From Mucilaginibacter gossypiicola (GTDB lineage Bacteria > Bacteroidota > Bacteroidia > Sphingobacteriales > Sphingobacteriaceae), in the NCBI RefSeq assembly GCF_900110105.1, contig NZ_FOCL01000001.1, positions 1,178,001 to 1,242,000 of the forward strand: DNA of 64,000 nucleotides, given 5' to 3'. This document shows, piece by piece, positions 1-11,309 of this stretch (the first letter of the stretch is position 1; each line of letters begins with the position of its first letter). Below the pieces are notes generated by a model. That model was not told where the DNA came from. It searched no databases and worked only from the letters and a program-made list of their open reading frames with translations. The position numbers and the translations under genes are program-made.

Positions 1-2469
1 TCGTTTTTTAAAAAGCAACTTTTTGAAACATCATGGGTTGGGCCCAAACGATGTTTTCATCACCAGTACAACCTGATCATCATTGTTAACCTGATCATCA
101 TCATTTGTATGCTGTTGGGTATCGATCAAAACTCGTTCATGAAATCCTTATACATAATCCTTTTTTCGATTGCTTTTATAGGCATTTTCCCTAATATTCT
201 GTTTGCTATTGATTACAAGAGAAATAAAAGTTACAATTTTCATTTTAAAATATATGCCATTTTATGGCTTTCGATATTTGTTTTACTAATAGATATTGCA
301 GCATTTGAAACCCTTTCAATTGGTAACTTAATTAAGCTGTATTTATATGAGTCGATATTAATTGTATTTGGCTTTATCGTTATTGCTGTAATATATATCC
401 GGCCCGTGAGCAATTGGATAGTGAATAAAATACAGCTGCATCAACCTAAACTGTTACTTAAAATTGAGAGATGTAAAAAGATCAAAACATCCTTCTGGAC
501 CTATACACATAGTTTCGCCTTTATGGCCACTACCCGTCTAATAATCACAAGTGGTATTCCGGTAGCTTTCTTTTTCATCTATTCGTCCAACTATGAACAG
601 AATTTAGAAACCCGTTATAAACATTTACATTTTGCTAAGGATTTAATTCAAAAAGTAACAAAAGACACGCTTAAAAACCCAAAATTTCCGCCAGGAGTAT
701 ACATCGACAGCTCGTTTATCCATTGTCATGACGTTATCTCTCGGAAAAAGAAACTTGATAGCATAAAGGCCGGGGGCAAATATGTTAAAGAAGATTTTTT
801 GACCGCACAGCTATTAAACGCCTTTAAATTACATACAAAAGATATCGAAATAAAAAGTAACAACATGATTTATGCATCAGTTGACTCTGATGCTTTTTTT
901 AATAAACTTACAAATACCAATGATACATCTACGCACACAATATACAAGCTTGATACAACAAGTTTTCTCGAGCTTAGCTCACTAAACTTAGGATACCATC
1001 CTTCTATTGGCGCCATATCCCATTTGAGCTATTTTTTGCCGGTACTTGTGTTGATACTACTGATTATTGGCTTTTTTTTCATGCTCCACAATGTTATCAG
1101 AAAATTATTTGCGCTTGGATTGCCACTTCAGGATGGGTGGAGAGAGATGGACGAGCAATTGTTACTTGATGACAAACTTAACTCGCTGCTGTTGATAGTA
1201 GGGCCGCCGGGTTCAGGTAAATTAAAGAATATAAAAAATAAAATAAAAAACAGATTATTCAAAGACAAATACGGAAAGCCATTATTGTACAGCGATGGTG
1301 TATTGCCAACTGATAATGTATTTATTGCTGATATGATCAGGATCCCAACTGATTCGGGAGATACCGATGAGGACTGGAAAAAGTGCAAAGCCGATGCGCT
1401 AAAAAAAAGCAACAAGCTTGTTATCATAAACCACTTTGAATATAATATCAAAGACTCGCAAACCAATAGTATAAAGCTTAATTTCCTGGAATCACTGATG
1501 CTGCAGGGAAAAAGCAAAATCATGATCATATCAACGGTTCACCCGCTTACTTTTCTTGATTCGTTTACCGAAGAACAACGAAAAAACAACGCAGATAAAC
1601 AGGGTAATACCGCCCCTGCCGGCGGCAATGCAACTGATTCAACAAAACATAGCGGCAATGTATCTGAAAGCGAGCTCGAAAGATGGCATGTACTTTTAGG
1701 GCATTTCCGAATAATCATCCAACCTTTATTTGGGATAGGCGGCCGAATGCGAAAGAAAAAGGAAAACCCTGTTATGCGGATACCTTGCAGGGCTACAGAA
1801 ACATTATGGCGGTTGCATTATGCGCGCCGTATAAGTTTAAGATCAATACGCCTTGAGCCAAACTTACCCCGCAATATCAACAACCTAAAGAATAGTATAA
1901 TAGAAGAAACACGTTATACCCATTACTTAAATGATATGAAGGAAAAAGCAATGAGCACTTTGCCATTGTTAAATGACGAAGGTATTGGTATAGCCAGTGA
2001 TACCTTGATTTTTAAAATGCAGATTAGCTCGCATTATTTTTATACTTACATATGGCAGTCGCTTACTAAAGAAGAGAAAGTGTTGCTTTATGATTTAGCA
2101 GAAGATGGATTGGTGAACCCCTATGACGATTATAACCTGAGCTTGTTGATATACAAGGGCCTCATCACCCGAGACCAGGGAACACTAAAATTATTTAATA
2201 AAGGTTTCCGCAATTACATACTTACGGCTATTGGCAACAGCGAAGTGGAACGCATTAAGGCCCAGGTAAAGGATACGGGTAACTGGAGCAGTTTAAAAGT
2301 CCCTTTAAGTCTGTCTATAGTAGGTATATTGATTTTCTTGATTGTATCGCAGCAGGAAGCGTATTCACAAATACTAACTTATATTACGGCACTTGGTGCA
2401 GGTATACCTGCAGTTTTAAAGATTATCTCATTACTTGGCAGTAGTGGTAATACCCAAAAAACTGCGTAA
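1..2469 (+). CDS. Membrane P-loop protein of unknown function, 5' end outside window
   Basis: I do not recognise this family. The first ATG in the window is at 109 (786 aa from there), but the same frame is open back to base 1 and encodes a hydrophobic stretch just before it, so the gene probably starts upstream. Counting from 109, hydrophobic segments lie near residues 12-33, 47-65, 78-98, 135-158 and 306-328, with a further pair near the C-terminus (about 733-775). A Walker A-like motif GPPGSGK starts at residue 365, and a hydrophobic strand VIINHFE about 80 residues later could stand in for Walker B, although it lacks the usual DE. The architecture suggests a membrane-anchored NTPase with a cytoplasmic P-loop domain between membrane regions. 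No operon partner is visible: the next gene is 430 bases away behind its own promoter and riboswitch. The reading frame is secure, the function unknown. Confidence 0.75.
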   Translation, partial: SFFKKQLFETSWVGPKRCFHHQYNLIIIVNLIIIICMLLGIDQNSFMKSLYIILFSIAFIGIFPNILFAIDYKRNKSYNFHFKIYAILWLSIFVLLIDIAAFETLSIGNLIKLYLYESILIVFGFIVIAVIYIRPVSNWIVNKIQLHQPKLLLKIERCKKIKTSFWTYTHSFAFMATTRLIITSGIPVAFFFIYSSNYEQNLETRYKHLHFAKDLIQKVTKDTLKNPKFPPGVYIDSSFIHCHDVISRKKKLDSIKAGGKYVKEDFLTAQLLNAFKLHTKDIEIKSNNMIYASVDSDAFFNKLTNTNDTSTHTIYKLDTTSFLELSSLNLGYHPSIGAISHLSYFLPVLVLILLIIGFFFMLHNVIRKLFALGLPLQDGWREMDEQLLLDDKLNSLLLIVGPPGSGKLKNIKNKIKNRLFKDKYGKPLLYSDGVLPTDNVFIADMIRIPTDSGDTDEDWKKCKADALKKSNKLVIINHFEYNIKDSQTNSIKLNFLESLMLQGKSKIMIISTVHPLTFLDSFTEEQRKNNADKQGNTAPAGGNATDSTKHSGNVSESELERWHVLLGHFRIIIQPLFGIGGRMRKKKENPVMRIPCRATETLWRLHYARRISLRSIRLEPNLPRNINNLKNSIIEETRYTHYLNDMKEKAMSTLPLLNDEGIGIASDTLIFKMQISSHYFYTYIWQSLTKEEKVLLYDLAEDGLVNPYDDYNLSLLIYKGLITRDQGTLKLFNKGFRNYILTAIGNSEVERIKAQVKDTGNWSSLKVPLSLSIVGILIFLIVSQQEAYSQILTYITALGAGIPAVLKIISLLGSSGNTQKTA

Positions 2470-2715
2470 GCGTCAATACTGAGGAATATAGACATATAAT
2501 CTTAGCCTGCCGGAATTGAAGATTTGAAACAGGATCTTTCAAAACATCAATTTAATTACCTGTAAGTATCCGCCGCAATAAAACGCCGTATATCTATCTG
2601 ATTACCAAAATATAACACCCTATAAAACATACTCCTTACTTAACAGGCATCTTTTTATGATTTGGCGTTTTATTGCTCGTCCCAGTCATTTATGTTAATA
2701 TGAGTTGATAAATGA

Positions 2716-2748
2716 TTTGCATCTTAATATTTAATTACTTTACCTTTA
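2716..2748 (+). promoter_or_regulatory. Probable Bacteroidota-type promoter of the thiamine operon
   Basis: TTTG at 2716-2719 is followed after 21 bases by TACCTTTA at 2741-2748. This matches the Bacteroidota housekeeping pattern TTTG-N19-21-TAnnTTTG at all but the last base. Transcription would start near 2755, close to the 5' edge of the TPP aptamer, which supports the call. The stretch before it (2470-2715) is AT-rich and non-coding; I see no gene there and no clear terminator for the upstream membrane protein. Confidence 0.55.
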
Positions 2749-2751
2749 TGG

Positions 2752-2829
2752 CAACTTTAGGGGTGTCCTGACGGACTGAGATAATACCCTTTGAACCTGA
2801 TCCGGGTAATGCTGGCGAAGGGAAAAGTG
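2752..2829 (+). promoter_or_regulatory. TPP (THI element) riboswitch
   Basis: The sequence carries the conserved aptamer blocks in order: the 5' GGGGTG segment, CTGACGGACTGAGATAAT (the CTGAGA core), ACCCTTTGAACCTGATC, and GGGTAATGCTGGCGAAGGGA. These are hallmarks of the thiamine pyrophosphate riboswitch. It lies about 75 bases upstream of thiS and heads an eight-gene thiamine operon, so thiamine pyrophosphate should repress the whole set. A hairpin with a T-run follows directly, which points to transcriptional control. Confidence 0.97.
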
Positions 2830-2832
2830 ACG

Positions 2833-2860
2833 ACAACGCTATTCGTGTTGTTTTTCTTTC
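2833..2860 (+). terminator. Terminator hairpin of the TPP riboswitch expression platform
   Basis: ACAACGC (2833-2839) pairs with GTGTTGT (2845-2851) around a 5-base loop, with one G-T pair, and is followed by TTTTCTTTCC. It sits immediately 3' of the aptamer and upstream of thiS. This is the expected form of a ligand-dependent intrinsic terminator. I did not identify an antiterminator pairing with the aptamer, so the switching mechanism is inferred. Confidence 0.65.
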
Positions 2861-2905
2861 CTTGTACGGGTACATTCCTATTGTTGAAATTTTTAATGCA
2901 ACGTA

Positions 2906-5008
<2,103 letters not shown>

Positions 5009-5009
<1 letters not shown>

Positions 5010-5617
5010 TGGAACTGATCGTGATATCGGCCCCTGATGTGGTGGCAAATGAGGCACCAATCATCAACCGCCTGTTTGGGGCCGGTTTACGACGCTTTCA
5101 TCTGCGCAAGCCGGGTTGGAATATCGGCCGGTGTATCGATCTGCTTGCACAAATTGATCGGTCGTATCATCATGCCATCGTTTGTCATCAGCATCATCGA
5201 CTGGTCAAAGTATTTGGAATGAACTATCTGCACTTCACTGAAAATGACCGCATCAAAACCGACCAATCTGAGTTGCTCGCTATGGTCAACGAAGGTTATC
5301 GGTTAAGTACTTCAATACATGATGTTAGCGCCATGCCCATGTTACAGCATTTTGATTATACATTTTTAAGCCCGGTATTTAGTAGCATATCCAAGCCCGG
5401 CTATCGAAGCATCTTGCCCGCAGATTTCTGTTTGGACAAAAGTATGCCCCTGCCAAAAGTGTTCGCCCTCGGCGGAATAGATGAGTCCAATCTCGAGCAG
5501 GTAAAAGAAATGAATTTCGACGGAGCCGCAGTATTGGGTTCTATCTGGCAAGATCCGGAACAAGCCGTTTCAAATTTTATCAACATTAAAAAAGTAACCG
5601 AACAATTAAATTCATGA
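5009..5617 (+). CDS. ThiE/TenI-family protein, possibly thiazole tautomerase
   Basis: This 202-aa TIM-barrel protein belongs to the thiamine phosphate synthase/TenI superfamily, but is clearly different from the true ThiE that follows. It has the phosphate-binding end of the barrel (FALGGID and AAVLGSIW) and FLSPVFSSISKPGY, a TenI-like feature. STSIHDV has a histidine where Bacillus TenI carries the residue needed for aromatising the thiazole tautomer. The N-terminal QLR-KD pyrophosphate-binding block of ThiE is replaced by HLRKPGW. I infer a TenI-like thiazole tautomerase or an auxiliary ThiE. It overlaps thiC by 1 base and thiE by 4 bases (ATGA). Confidence 0.75.
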
Positions 5618-6258
5618 TCGATAAATTACATTATATCTCTCAGCAGCCACAAAACGGCACACACCTTAGCGCTATCAAAGCGGCTTTGGATGCGGGTTGT
5701 AAATGGATACAGTTGAGGGTTAAAGATCAGCCCGAAGATGTCATTCTGCAATACGCTATCGAAGCGGTTAAGCTTTGCAATGAGTATGGCGCCAAATTAA
5801 TAGTAAACGACCACCCTGAAATTGCTTTAAAAGCTGGCGCGCACGGCCTGCACCTTGGTTTGCAGGATATGTCCATACCACAAGCTCGCCAGATTGTCGG
5901 TCCGGGTATGATTATCGGCGGCACAGCTAATACGTTTGCACATATACAACAGCGCGTAATCGAGGGGGCCGATTATATCGGCCTTGGCCCCTATCGTTTT
6001 ACAACTACCAAACAAAAGCTTAGCCCTATTTTGGGCTTGCGGGGTTATTGGGATATCGTTGCTCAGATGCGTCTTGCCAATATGGCTATCCCGGTAATTG
6101 CGATCGGTGGCATTGTGCCGGCCGATATACCGCTGATCATGTCAACCGGCGTACATGGTGTTGCGCTATCCGGCGCCATCACCCATGCTGCCGATGCCAG
6201 ACAAATAGTTTCGGAATTATACCATCATTTAAATCAACCTTCGCTAAACGAAGCTTAA
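5614..6258 (+). CDS. thiE: Thiamine phosphate synthase ThiE
   Basis: ThiE joins HMP pyrophosphate and thiazole phosphate carboxylate to give thiamine phosphate. At 214 aa the length is normal. Family motifs are present in order: IQLRVKDQ near residue 32, [10 protein letters not shown] in the middle, [27 protein letters not shown] and the C-terminal phosphate-binding VIAIGGI and GVALSGAI. It overlaps the preceding TenI-like gene by 4 bases, and thiG follows after 11 bases. Confidence 0.95.
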   Translation: MIDKLHYISQQPQNGTHLSAIKAALDAGCKWIQLRVKDQPEDVILQYAIEAVKLCNEYGAKLIVNDHPEIALKAGAHGLHLGLQDMSIPQARQIVGPGMIIGGTANTFAHIQQRVIEGADYIGLGPYRFTTTKQKLSPILGLRGYWDIVAQMRLANMAIPVIAIGGIVPADIPLIMSTGVHGVALSGAITHAADARQIVSELYHHLNQPSLNEA

Positions 6259-6269
6259 AAATAACGCCT

Positions 6270-7037
6270 ATGTTAACCATCGCCGATAAAACTTTTCAGT
6301 CGCGCTTATTTACGGGTACCGGCAAATTTAATTCGCCTGCCATGATGGAGGAGGCTTTACTGGCCTCGGGCTCCGAACTGGTAACCGTTGCCCTGAAGCG
6401 TGTTGATGTAAAGCACAACGACAACGACGATTTGCTGCTGCGCTTAAAATACCCGCACATCAATCTGCTGCCCAATACTTCAGGCGTACGTAATGCCAAA
6501 GAGGCTGTGTTTGCAGCCCAACTTGCCCGGGAAGCACTCGAAACCAACTGGATTAAACTGGAAATACATCCTGATCCCAAATACCTGATGCCCGACCCGA
6601 TAGAAACCCTGAAAGCTACCGAAGAACTGGCGAAACTTGGTTTTGTGGTTTTACCCTACATCCATGCCGACCCTGTCTTGTGTAAAAGGCTTGAGGATGC
6701 GGGTACCGCGGCTGTGATGCCTTTAGGTTCGCCCATTGGCAGTAATAAAGGACTTAAAACCATCGATTTTTTAGAGATCATCATCAGCCAAAGCAGTGTA
6801 CCCGTTATTGTTGATGCGGGCATAGGCGCTCCGTCGGATGCTGCCAAAGCGCTTGAGATAGGCGCCGACGCGGTACTGGTAAATACCGCGATAGCGGTAT
6901 CAGGTAATCCTGTGCAAATGGCCGAGGCGTTTAAACTGGCCGTTGAAGCCGGCCGCATGGCTTTTGAAGCAAAATTAGCGCAGCCGGTATCACATGCAAT
7001 GGCAAGTAGTCCACTAACTTCATTTTTAGATGAGTAG
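6270..7037 (+). CDS. thiG: Thiazole synthase ThiG
   Basis: ThiG condenses 1-deoxy-D-xylulose 5-phosphate, dehydroglycine and ThiS thiocarboxylate into the thiazole phosphate moiety. The 255-aa barrel has the Schiff-base lysine at K96 (NWIKLE), the same number as in Bacillus subtilis ThiG, and phosphate-binding motifs [15 protein letters not shown] and [12 protein letters not shown]. The open frame extends back to 6048 inside thiE, but only the ATG at 6270 gives the conserved N-terminus ([14 protein letters not shown]). The end overlaps thiH by 8 bases. Confidence 0.96.
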   Translation: MLTIADKTFQSRLFTGTGKFNSPAMMEEALLASGSELVTVALKRVDVKHNDNDDLLLRLKYPHINLLPNTSGVRNAKEAVFAAQLAREALETNWIKLEIHPDPKYLMPDPIETLKATEELAKLGFVVLPYIHADPVLCKRLEDAGTAAVMPLGSPIGSNKGLKTIDFLEIIISQSSVPVIVDAGIGAPSDAAKALEIGADAVLVNTAIAVSGNPVQMAEAFKLAVEAGRMAFEAKLAQPVSHAMASSPLTSFLDE

Positions 7038-8142
7038 TTTTAACGACATTTTTGAAACCTATAACTGGGACGATACCAAGGCCAGCATCTATGCTAAAAC
7101 CAGTGCAGATGTGGAGCGCGCCCTTGCCGCCGATAAAAGAACATTGGAGGATTTTAAAGCCCTGGTATCACCTGCAGCAGCGCCCTACCTTGAGCAAATG
7201 GCGCAGATTAGTCAGCGTTTAACCTTAAAACGATTCGGCAAGGTGCTACAAATGTATGTACCTCTGTATCTATCTAACGAATGCAGCAACATTTGCACCT
7301 ATTGCGGTTTCAGCTATGATAACAAGGTGAAACGCAAAACGCTTTCGCCTATGGAAATTATGCAGGAGGTGGCTGTTATCAAGGAGATGGGCTACGAGCA
7401 TGTGTTATTGGTAACGGGCGAGGACAACGTTAACGTGCATGTTGACTATTTTAAAAAAGTGCTCGAATTGATAAGGCCGCATTTTGCACATATCTCTATG
7501 GAGGTACAACCAATGGACCTTGAAGATTACCAGCAGCTTACGCCTTACGGCCTTAATACTGTGCTGGTTTACCAGGAGACCTATCATAAAGAAGATTACA
7601 AAAAGCATCACCCCAAGGGCAAAAAATCAAATTTTAAATACCGGGTTGAAACACCCGACAGGTTGGGGCAGGCCGGAATTCATAAAATGGGACTGGGCGT
7701 GTTAATAGGTTTGGAAGACTGGCGTACCGATTGTTTTTTTACTGCGATGCACCTTAACTACCTCGAAAAAAAATACTGGCAAACCAAATACAGCCTTTCG
7801 TTCCCTCGGTTGAGGCCCTTTAGCGGCGGGCTTGAGCCAAAGGTTGAAATGAATGACCGCGAGTTGGTACAACTGATATGCGCCTACCGTTTGTTTAACG
7901 AAGAGGTTGAGCTCTCGATATCCACCCGCGAATCTGCCAACTTTCGCAATAATATCATTAAGCTGGGTATTACATCTATAAGCGCGGGGTCGAAAACCAA
8001 TCCGGGCGGGTATGCTGTAGAGCCTGAATCATTGGAGCAATTCGAAATCTCAGACGAACGCAGTCCCGCCGAAATTGCGAAGATAATTGCCCAACAGGGC
8101 TATGAAGCCGTTTGGAAGGATTGGGATAGCTGTTTAACCTAA
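7030..8142 (+). CDS. thiH: 2-iminoacetate synthase ThiH (radical SAM)
   Basis: ThiH cleaves tyrosine to dehydroglycine and p-cresol, supplying the glycine-derived unit for ThiG under anaerobic-type radical chemistry. The 370-aa protein has the radical-SAM CxxxCxxC at C85, C89 and C92 ([12 protein letters not shown]). The rest matches the family, including [11 protein letters not shown] and [10 protein letters not shown]. Use of ThiH rather than the oxygen-dependent ThiO is a visible pathway choice. It overlaps thiG by 8 bases and is followed 4 bases later by the ThiF-like gene. Confidence 0.96.
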   Translation: MSSFNDIFETYNWDDTKASIYAKTSADVERALAADKRTLEDFKALVSPAAAPYLEQMAQISQRLTLKRFGKVLQMYVPLYLSNECSNICTYCGFSYDNKVKRKTLSPMEIMQEVAVIKEMGYEHVLLVTGEDNVNVHVDYFKKVLELIRPHFAHISMEVQPMDLEDYQQLTPYGLNTVLVYQETYHKEDYKKHHPKGKKSNFKYRVETPDRLGQAGIHKMGLGVLIGLEDWRTDCFFTAMHLNYLEKKYWQTKYSLSFPRLRPFSGGLEPKVEMNDRELVQLICAYRLFNEEVELSISTRESANFRNNIIKLGITSISAGSKTNPGGYAVEPESLEQFEISDERSPAEIAKIIAQQGYEAVWKDWDSCLT

Positions 8143-8146
8143 GCAT

Positions 8147-9208
8147 ATGTTGGAGCGCGAAGAACTGAAACGGTATAACCGGCAAATGATCCTGCCCGAA
8201 CTGGGCAAGCCCGGGCAGGAAAAACTAAAAGCTGCCCGTGTGCTAATGGTAGGTGCCGGCGGTTTAGGCTGCCCGGTTTTGCAGTACCTGGTAGCAGCTG
8301 GTGTAGGCACTATTGGTATTGTGGATGATGATGTGGTTGATATCAGCAACCTGCACCGGCAAATATTATATTCTGCCGCCGATGTTGGCCAGCCGAAGGC
8401 TTTGATAGCTAAACAAAAACTAAATCAGCTTAACCCCTTTGTGGAGCTGATAACTTATACCCAAAGGATTGCCGTTGCCAATGCGCAGCAATTGATAAGC
8501 AATTTTGATGTGGTGATAGATGGTTCTGATAATTTCGCCACCCGCTACCTGGTAAATGATACCTGCGCAACCCTCGGCAAACCACTGATATTTGGCTCAA
8601 TATTAAAATTTGAGGGACAGGTATCTGTATTTAATCATCTGGGCGGCCCCAACTATCGTGACATATTTCCGGAAGCACCGCCCGAGAACGAAGTGCCCAA
8701 CTGCGCCGAAATTGGCGTTATTGGTGTGCTACCCGGCATAATAGGCACCTATATGGCCAACGAAGCTATTAAATTAATATGCGGCATAGGTGAGTTATTA
8801 TCGGGTAAACTGTTAACCTTAAATGCGCTTGATAACAGCATCAGTATTTTCAAAATATCTGCCGCAGCACCATCACTCCCGGTCAACGCATCTCAATCAA
8901 CTGAAAACAATAAAGTTATAAACGAGATCGATGCCAACACTGTTAAGCAATGGATGGAGGAAACACCCGACGAAATTTACCTGGTTGATGTGCGTGAAGA
9001 TTATGAATTTGACGATGAAAATATCGGCGGAATAAACATCCCGCTTTATGAGCTGGAAGAACACATTAATAGCTTTCCATCCGGTAAAAAGCTGGTATTT
9101 ATTTGCCAGACCGGGCAACGCAGTAAGATTGCTGCTCAGCAAACCCGGTCTTCTTCGGGCAGAGCGGCCTTCAGTTTAAAAGGGGGTATTAACGCTTTTA
9201 ATTTTTAA
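8147..9208 (+). CDS. ThiF/MoeB-type adenylyltransferase with C-terminal rhodanese domain
   Basis: This 353-aa E1-like enzyme should adenylate the ThiS C-terminus and, through its rhodanese domain, pass on sulfur. Residues 1-240 form the ThiF/MoeB domain: the ATP-binding GAGGLG starts at G36, followed by IVDDDVVDISNLHRQ and VIDGSDNFATRY. Residues about 260-353 are a rhodanese domain with the catalytic loop CQTGQRS, active cysteine C320. The two CxxC zinc pairs of E. coli-type MoeB/ThiF are missing: the first site reads NYRD and no CxxC occurs before the rhodanese domain. Its position inside the thiamine operon favours ThiF function; it may also serve MoaD. Confidence 0.88.
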   Translation: MLEREELKRYNRQMILPELGKPGQEKLKAARVLMVGAGGLGCPVLQYLVAAGVGTIGIVDDDVVDISNLHRQILYSAADVGQPKALIAKQKLNQLNPFVELITYTQRIAVANAQQLISNFDVVIDGSDNFATRYLVNDTCATLGKPLIFGSILKFEGQVSVFNHLGGPNYRDIFPEAPPENEVPNCAEIGVIGVLPGIIGTYMANEAIKLICGIGELLSGKLLTLNALDNSISIFKISAAAPSLPVNASQSTENNKVINEIDANTVKQWMEETPDEIYLVDVREDYEFDDENIGGINIPLYELEEHINSFPSGKKLVFICQTGQRSKIAAQQTRSSSGRAAFSLKGGINAFNF

Positions 9209-9217
9209 AACGCGATT

Positions 9218-10048
9218 ATGCAGTATTATCAATATTGTTCGGTATTAACCATTGCCGGCTCCGATAGCGGCGGCGGTGCGGGTATTCAGGCCGATCTGAA
9301 GACATTTGCTGCGCTGGGCTGCTATGGCACATCCGCTATTACTGCTATCACCGCACAAAATACTTTGGGGGTAACTGATATTCATGTTGTTCCACCGGCA
9401 ACGGTACAAAATCAGATCAGTGCAGTGATGGACGATATCCGGCCTTCGGCAGTCAAGATCGGTATGCTGCCCAATGCCGAAACTGTGCGGGTAGTAGCTG
9501 ATACTTTAAAAAGTTACGAACCGGTACCGATCATCCTCGACCCTGTTATAAGCTCAAGCAGCGGGAAACAACTGGCAAGTAATGAGGCATTGCTTGCAAT
9601 GAAGGAGCTACTTTTTCCAGTTGTTACTCTGCTTACGCCCAATCTAAATGAAACAACTCGACTAATTGGTATACAGATTGATAATATTACCTATATGATA
9701 GAGGCGGCAGAAACATTATTAAACTTAGGTTGCCAGGGCGTTCTTGTAAAAGGCGGGCACTTAGATGGTTCTGAACTCTATAACGTATATGCTGATCAGC
9801 AAGGTAAAAGAGAAACTTTTGCATACCCTTTTATCAAATCATTAAATACACATGGAACAGGTTGTACGCTGGCTTCGGCTATCGCAGCTTATATAGCCCG
9901 AGGGCATTCTATAACCGAAGCCATTGCTTCGGCCGGGGTATACGTTAATATAGCCATCAAAGAAGGTCAGAATGTAAAAACCGGCGAGGGGTATGGACCT
10001 CTGAATCATTTCTTTAAGCCTCGTAAGCTGGCGAAACTCGATTGCTGA
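9218..10048 (+). CDS. thiD: Hydroxymethylpyrimidine/phosphomethylpyrimidine kinase ThiD
   Basis: ThiD phosphorylates HMP and HMP phosphate to HMP pyrophosphate, the substrate of ThiE. The 276-aa ribokinase-fold protein shows the family signatures: the N-terminal LTIAGSDSGGGAGIQADLKT, the substrate-loop TAITAQNT, ILDPVISSSSGKQL, and the ATP/catalytic motif NTHGTGCTLASAIAAY near residue 210. It is the last gene of the operon, 9 bases after the ThiF-like gene. With it the pyrimidine and thiazole branches are both complete; thiL and salvage genes are not in the window. Confidence 0.95.
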   Translation: MQYYQYCSVLTIAGSDSGGGAGIQADLKTFAALGCYGTSAITAITAQNTLGVTDIHVVPPATVQNQISAVMDDIRPSAVKIGMLPNAETVRVVADTLKSYEPVPIILDPVISSSSGKQLASNEALLAMKELLFPVVTLLTPNLNETTRLIGIQIDNITYMIEAAETLLNLGCQGVLVKGGHLDGSELYNVYADQQGKRETFAYPFIKSLNTHGTGCTLASAIAAYIARGHSITEAIASAGVYVNIAIKEGQNVKTGEGYGPLNHFFKPRKLAKLDC

Positions 10049-10096
10049 AAGCCTATATAACTGCGGGGCAGGAAAGTATGCTTTTACACCATGGCC

Positions 10097-10137
10097 TAAA
10101 TTGTATAATTTATGTCCTTTCAGACAATTTACAATTT
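10097..10137. promoter_or_regulatory. Inverted repeat upstream of the GlxA-type regulator
   Basis: TAAATTGT (10097-10104) and ACAATTTA (10124-10131) form an 8-base inverted repeat with a 19-base spacer, and ACAATTT recurs directly at 10131-10137. It ends 14 bases before the chosen start of the regulator, a position fitting autoregulation. The repeat is AT-rich, so chance is possible. Confidence 0.3.
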
Positions 10138-10151
10138 CTCTAAATTTGGGT

Positions 10152-11189
10152 ATGGAAGAAGCCAATGGACATCCGGATAAAAAGTCAATCATCATTGTAG
10201 CCATGACGGCTAACATGCTGCTTAATTTTTCTGGCCCTGCTGACGTATTTATCAATGCCGACAGGTACCTCGAAAGTTGCGATATTTTAGATGGTTATGA
10301 CGTTAAAGTAGTAGCTCCTACTTCAGATAAAAAATTGGATACCGCTGCCAGAATGAGCATAAATTGCGAACTATGTGTAGCCGATATTCAAAACCCCATT
10401 GATACCCTGATCATAGCCGGTAATGATTCCAGGGAAGCCAGTCAGCCTGGTTTAACCGAATTTTATGTTTGGTTAGCTACACGAAACGAACATAACACAC
10501 GCCGTATAGCCTCAATTTGTGGCGGTGCGTTTGTTTTAGCAAAAGCCGGGATCTTAAACGGACGAAAAGCAACTACACATTGGCAATCGAGCGAGCGGCT
10601 AAGTAAAACCTACCCGAACATTGAAGTTAATGCCAATCCGTTTTTTACCAGAGATGGCCATGTTTACACTTCGGCCGGCGTCTCATCTGGCATTGACCTG
10701 GCACTGGCCCTGGTAGAACAGGATTACAACAAGGATATCGCTGTTAGTGTGGCTCGCAAACTGGTTTTCTATTTAAGCCGGCCGGGTTTTCAGTCGCAAT
10801 TTGGCAGTCTGTTACCTGTTTACGAACGAGAGCACATTGGCCAAAGAACCCAGAATTGGATCGCCGGGCATCTGAACGAAAAAATGGATGTTAACCAGAT
10901 TGCTGAGCAAATGAATATGAGCACCCGTAACTTTACCCGCGTGTTCCACCGCGAAACAGGGATGCCACCCGCTAAATTCGTTGAAAAATTGCGGGTTGAA
11001 GCTGCGCGGAAATGTTTAGAAGATTCTGATATGCCTCTTGAAAGAATTGCAGAGTCATGCGGTTTGGGTGGTTTGGTATCCATGCGCCGAATTTTTTTGA
11101 GGCATTTAAATACAACCCCATCTGATTATCGCCGGGCTTTCAGAACATCGCTACGTGATTTTGGCATTGAAAGCCTGATCGCACCATAA
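10152..11189 (+). CDS. GlxA-family AraC regulator with DJ-1/PfpI-type domain
   Basis: A 345-aa transcription factor. Residues about 10-190 form a class I glutamine amidotransferase-like (DJ-1/PfpI) domain with a nucleophile-elbow cysteine at C123 (SICGGAFVLA) and GRKATTHW after it. Residues about 235-335 form two AraC-type helix-turn-helix motifs (MDVNQIAEQMNMSTRNFTRV; MPLERIAESCGLGG). The family senses small metabolites through the first domain; the ligand cannot be read here. I chose the ATG at 10152; an in-frame ATG at 10101 would overlap the inverted repeat. A GAPDH gene follows after 120 bases on the same strand and is a candidate target. Confidence 0.88.
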   Translation: MEEANGHPDKKSIIIVAMTANMLLNFSGPADVFINADRYLESCDILDGYDVKVVAPTSDKKLDTAARMSINCELCVADIQNPIDTLIIAGNDSREASQPGLTEFYVWLATRNEHNTRRIASICGGAFVLAKAGILNGRKATTHWQSSERLSKTYPNIEVNANPFFTRDGHVYTSAGVSSGIDLALALVEQDYNKDIAVSVARKLVFYLSRPGFQSQFGSLLPVYEREHIGQRTQNWIAGHLNEKMDVNQIAEQMNMSTRNFTRVFHRETGMPPAKFVEKLRVEAARKCLEDSDMPLERIAESCGLGGLVSMRRIFLRHLNTTPSDYRRAFRTSLRDFGIESLIAP

Positions 11190-11309
11190 GCTACATTGGC
11201 CGGCATTATATAACTATTCAAAGCAACTTATTGAAAACGCAGTTCCCAGGAAATCAGCGTAACAGATAACTCATGCCTATACTTTTTTAACAACATAAAT
11301 TTTAATAAT

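Noticed and set aside
1128..1529. Minus-strand 133-codon open frame in the first gene
   Set aside because: It lies fully antisense to a convincing coding frame and has low-complexity composition.
6048..6269. N-terminal extension of the thiG frame
   Set aside because: It lies inside thiE and gives cysteine- and arginine-rich nonsense sequence; the ATG at 6270 fits the family.
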